NCBI GenBank assembly: GCA_965116165.1
Contig: OZ220484.1
Span: forward strand, 2,790,001 to 2,854,000
From: Azophilus sp965116165
GTDB lineage: Bacteria > Pseudomonadota > Gammaproteobacteria > Pseudomonadales > Azotimanducaceae
Length of the DNA: 64,000 nucleotides
Direction of reading: 5' to 3'
Shown here: positions 61,265 through 64,000 of the stretch, one piece after another
Layout: the number at the start of each line of letters is the position of its first letter
How positions within the stretch are numbered: the first letter of the stretch is position 1
Program-made: the position numbers and the translations under genes
Notes under the pieces: generated by a model
Told to the model about the DNA's origin: nothing
Database searches by the model: none
What the model saw: the letters and a program-made list of their open reading frames with translations, nothing else

Positions 61265-62761
61265 ATGAACATCGCGATGCTATTGCAAATGGCTGCGGAG
61301 GCTGGTGTCGGTCGATGTGCCCTCACCTGCGACGGCCGTGAATATTCGGCGTCGGAACTCTATGCCGGCGCGGCCGGCGCGGCGGCGCTCATAGGGGATT
61401 CGGGCTGCCGATTCGTCTCGGTATTGGATGTAGCCAACCCCGCCACCCCAATTGCGTTCTTCGGCGCCGCCATGGCGGGGGTTCCCTATGCGCCCCTTAA
61501 CTATCGGTTGCCCGCCGCGCAAATCGAGGCCCTGATTGGGCGACTCGGGCCCCTCTACCTAGTGTCCGATCAAAGCAATTGCACGGCCCACGGGGGCCAT
61601 CCGGCGGTTGCGAAGGCAATGGAGCGCGAGACATTTCTCAACGAAGCGCTTGCGCGCGGCGACCCGGATGCGGCTTGGCCGGAAGATCCGGGTATTGCCG
61701 TCCAACTCTTCACCAGCGGTACCACCGGGTCGCCGAAGGCCGCCGTTCTACGCCATGAGCATCTCATGTCCTACATCCTTGGCACCGTCGAGTTCATGTC
61801 CGCGGCAACGGATGAGGCGGCGCTGGTTTCGGTGCCGCCCTATCACATCGCCGGCATCTCCGCGCTGTTGAGCGGCATCTATTCGGGCCGGCGAATCGTG
61901 CTACTCGCCAATTTCAGCGCGGCGGCCTGGTTGGATTTGGCGGGACGGGAAGCGGTCACCAGCGCCTTTGTCGTGCCGACGATGATGGCACGTATCATCG
62001 AATTGTTGGAAGAAGAGGGTGAACAGCGGTCGCCGCCCGCCGCCCTGCGCGGCATCGCCTACGGCGGCGGCAGAATGCCGGTAACCGTCATCGAACGGGC
62101 GCTCAAGTTGTTTCCCGGCGTGGATTTCACCAATGCCTACGGACTCACCGAGACGAGTTCCACCATTGCGTTGTTGGGCCCGGAAGACCACCGCGAGGCT
62201 ATGGCGAGCGCTGACCCGAAAATACGCGCCCGCCTGGGCTCGGTCGGTCAAGCCTTGCCGTCCATCGACGTCGAAATTCGGGATGGGGGGAATCGCGCAC
62301 TGGCGTCCGGCGAGCCGGGCGAGATTTTCGTGCGTGGCCCGCAGGTTTCCGGTGAATACCGAGAACGCAAAGCCATCGACTCGGACGGCTGGTTTCCCAC
62401 CCGGGACAGGGGCCATATCGACGCCGCGGGGTACCTTTATTTATCCGGTCGCGCGGACGATGTGATCGTGCGCGGCGGCGAGAACATCTCCCCGGTCGAG
62501 ATTGAGGATGTCTTGCTCGCCCATCGGGCGGTGGCCGACGCGGCGGCGGTCGCGGTGCCGTCCGAGCAGTGGGGAGAGGCGGTTGCTGTTGCGGTGGTTT
62601 GCAAACCAGGCGCATCGGTGCAACCCGATGAACTGCGCGCATTGATCCGCGCCCGTCTGCGCTCTTCGCGCGTGCCGGAGACCGTCCGCTTTGTCGATGC
62701 GCTGCCCTACAACGAAACCGGGAAGCCGCTGCGTCGGGAAATCGCGCCCTGGTTTGCCTGA
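61265..62761 (+). CDS. Acyl-CoA synthetase / AMP-dependent CoA ligase
   Basis: 498 residues from ATG 61265. LFTSGTTGSPKAAVLRH is the AMP-binding loop (near 149), NAYGLTETSSTIALLG the A5 motif, TRDRGHIDAAGYLYLSGRAD and DVIVRGGENISPVEIED the A7/A8 region, and LPYNETGKPLRRE the adenylation lysine. It activates an unknown carboxylic acid. A small protein gene (60707) precedes it, and an RTX block follows. Confidence 0.9.
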   Translation: MNIAMLLQMAAEAGVGRCALTCDGREYSASELYAGAAGAAALIGDSGCRFVSVLDVANPATPIAFFGAAMAGVPYAPLNYRLPAAQIEALIGRLGPLYLVSDQSNCTAHGGHPAVAKAMERETFLNEALARGDPDAAWPEDPGIAVQLFTSGTTGSPKAAVLRHEHLMSYILGTVEFMSAATDEAALVSVPPYHIAGISALLSGIYSGRRIVLLANFSAAAWLDLAGREAVTSAFVVPTMMARIIELLEEEGEQRSPPAALRGIAYGGGRMPVTVIERALKLFPGVDFTNAYGLTETSSTIALLGPEDHREAMASADPKIRARLGSVGQALPSIDVEIRDGGNRALASGEPGEIFVRGPQVSGEYRERKAIDSDGWFPTRDRGHIDAAGYLYLSGRADDVIVRGGENISPVEIEDVLLAHRAVADAAAVAVPSEQWGEAVAVAVVCKPGASVQPDELRALIRARLRSSRVPETVRFVDALPYNETGKPLRREIAPWFA

Positions 62762-62810
62762 GCGCCGAGCCTCCATGCTTGTTTCATCCAAACAAACAAG
62801 GAGCCTGGGC

Positions 62811-63007
62811 ATGGAGCTGTTACACGCCCGCCCCACTCCCGCAAGCGCCCGCGGGTCAATGCCAAGACCGGCGCGACCGCCCGACGGCGCGTCGATTCTC
62901 GCCCGGACCGCCCGGCGGTTCGGGCTGTTCGAGCTGCTGGACGAGGCGGTTTCCATGAAGTTCCGCGACCGCGGCGCCTCCGGCGATGCTTATCAGGGAA
63001 TCGGGGA
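62811..63007 (+). pseudogene. N-terminal remnant of a transposase (second copy)
   Basis: From ATG 62811 the frame reads MELLHARPTPASARGSMPRP, then SILARTARRFGLFELLDEAV and SMKFRDRGASGDAYQGIGDK. It is the counterpart of 2163-2357 with different indels. From 62774 onward the sequence follows the upstream region of the first RTX gene. Confidence 0.45.
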
Positions 63008-63017
63008 TAAAAACCTG

Positions 63018-63045
63018 TTGACGGCAGTCCCGTACTGTGCACAAT
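63018..63045 (+). promoter_or_regulatory. Promoter of the second RTX gene
   Basis: TTGACG at 63018-63023 and CACAAT at 63040-63045, with a 16-bp spacer, about 40 bases before the start codon. The corresponding region of the first RTX gene has a 21-bp spacer. Confidence 0.45.
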
Positions 63046-63085
63046 GTGCGGAACAAACTAAATTTCGGTTCGGGAGCGCATAGCC

Positions 63086-64000
63086 ATGTCGAAAAAGTTA
63101 TGGGAGGGCACAACCGGTGATGACGAGTATTCGGTCACCACCAGCGATGCCTATAGGATTTATGGCTTGACCGGCAACGACACGCTGACCGGCGGTGTGG
63201 GCGACGACGAGTTGTCCGGCGGTGAGGGCAATGACGTATTGAAGGGCGGCGACGGTGACGACATACTCTGGGCTGGCTCTGGTAATGACCTTTTGGAGGG
63301 CGGTAGCGGCGACGACCATCTGGACGGCGGCACCGGCACCGGCAAAGAAACCTTGGATGGCGGCGCCGGCGTGGATTGGGTTACCTACAAGTTCTCAACA
63401 GTTGACGTGACGGTCAATCTTCAGATCGGCTCCGACCCCGCCAACCCCGGCGACGCCAGTGGCGAGGATGACGAGGATGACGAGGGCAATACGCTTTTCG
63501 ATCATGAGCTTCTCAATATTGAGAACGTTGAGGGCTCCGACTGGAATGACATACTGACGGGCAACGAGGAAGACAACTTCCTTAAAGGCGGCGAGGGCAA
63601 CGATGAGCTGTATGGCGGCGGCGGTGACGACAGGCTGGATGGCGGCTACGGAAGGGACACATTGGATGGCGGTCATAACAACGACGATGGCGGAGATTGG
63701 GCCGTCTATCGATCCTTGGCAGCTATCCATAGTGTGACGGTAAATCTTCATAGTGGCTACGCCCATATCAAGGATGCGAAGGGCGATACGCTTTTCAGTG
63801 ATACGCTTGTTAACATTGAAAATATTATGGGCTCCGGCGGGAATGACACATTGGTGGGCGACTCGGGAGACAACAAGTTCAGAGGCGGCGGGGGTGGCGA
63901 CAGGCTGTATGGCTACGGCGGCATTGACACGCTGGAGGGCGAGGCCGGCGATGACACGCTTGATGGCGGGGCCGGCGGTGATTTTCTGTACGGTGGCCAT
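63086..64000 (+). CDS. RTX-type calcium-binding repeat protein, copy 2 (runs off the window)
   Basis: ATG 63086 (MSKKLWEGTTGDDEYSVTTS), with GGGAGC upstream. The 305 residues in the window follow RTX copy 1 almost codon for codon, including two non-repeat modules (WVTYKFSTVDVTVNLQIGSD and WAVYRSLAAIHSVTVNLHSG). Differences are one extra block of nonapeptides near residue 50 (DILWAGSGNDLLEGGSG) and a three-codon insertion (EDDEDDEG). The frame is open to the window end. Whether its 3' end is intact cannot be seen. Confidence 0.85.
   Translation, partial: MSKKLWEGTTGDDEYSVTTSDAYRIYGLTGNDTLTGGVGDDELSGGEGNDVLKGGDGDDILWAGSGNDLLEGGSGDDHLDGGTGTGKETLDGGAGVDWVTYKFSTVDVTVNLQIGSDPANPGDASGEDDEDDEGNTLFDHELLNIENVEGSDWNDILTGNEEDNFLKGGEGNDELYGGGGDDRLDGGYGRDTLDGGHNNDDGGDWAVYRSLAAIHSVTVNLHSGYAHIKDAKGDTLFSDTLVNIENIMGSGGNDTLVGDSGDNKFRGGGGGDRLYGYGGIDTLEGEAGDDTLDGGAGGDFLYGGH

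Overview
The window looks like part of the chromosome of an uncultivated, GC-rich gammaproteobacterium, possibly marine or host-associated. This is inferred from gene content and order: gpmI-envC facing yibN-type rhodanese-secB, together with glnE, argA, ilvD, hemE and fabV. The abundance of CoA-ester genes, TonB-dependent receptors and small mobile elements adds to this picture. No marker gene gives a precise taxon.

Layout. 0-2 kb: an alpha-methylacyl-CoA racemase-like CoA transferase with a VOC protein, divergent from a nitroreductase. 2.1-9.1 kb: damaged RTX-type calcium-binding repeat genes; a paralogue of the first one starts at 63.1 kb, in direct orientation about 60.6 kb away. 9.5-15.9 kb: a cobalamin uptake operon (riboswitch, btuB, binding protein, permease, ATPase) beside cobO. 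16-23.8 kb: two MFS transporters, a type-B carboxylesterase, a TonB-dependent receptor and a CoA-transferase pseudogene. 24-28 kb: a debris island after tRNA-Ser(CGA), with three copies of a small coiled-coil membrane protein, an ArdC-like protein and several transposase and enzyme fragments. 28-40.6 kb: a probable lipid, steroid or terpenoid acid catabolic cluster (two acyl-CoA dehydrogenases, an acyl-CoA ligase, two SDRs, two crotonases, a FadR-type regulator and a TonB-dependent receptor). 40.8-47 kb: glnE, argA, ilvD. 47-48.5 kb: remains of a type I CRISPR-Cas locus. 48.6-62.8 kb: envC, gpmI, rhodanese, secB, a truncated ntrC, an RRM protein, hemE, a class III cyclase, fabV, a flavin monooxygenase, and an acyl-CoA ligase with a small partner protein.

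The most unusual aspect is the load of short non-autonomous elements. One ~99-bp family (called A here) has GGAAGGTCTGA / GGAACCTCTGA ends and 4-bp YTAR target duplications, which are IS5-group features. It occurs about 18 times, whole or partial. Other families are B (~180-250 bp inverted-repeat elements), C and D (short inverted-repeat elements), E (131 bp, TA target, IS630/Tc1-like) and a short one that entered the B12-binding-protein gene in frame. They are nested in one another, disrupt or truncate several genes, and lie in most intergenic gaps. Several chromosomal genes (CoA transferase, ntrC, cas3, nitronate monooxygenase, MaoC dehydratase) are reduced to fragments next to them. This suggests a genome undergoing mobile-element expansion and decay.
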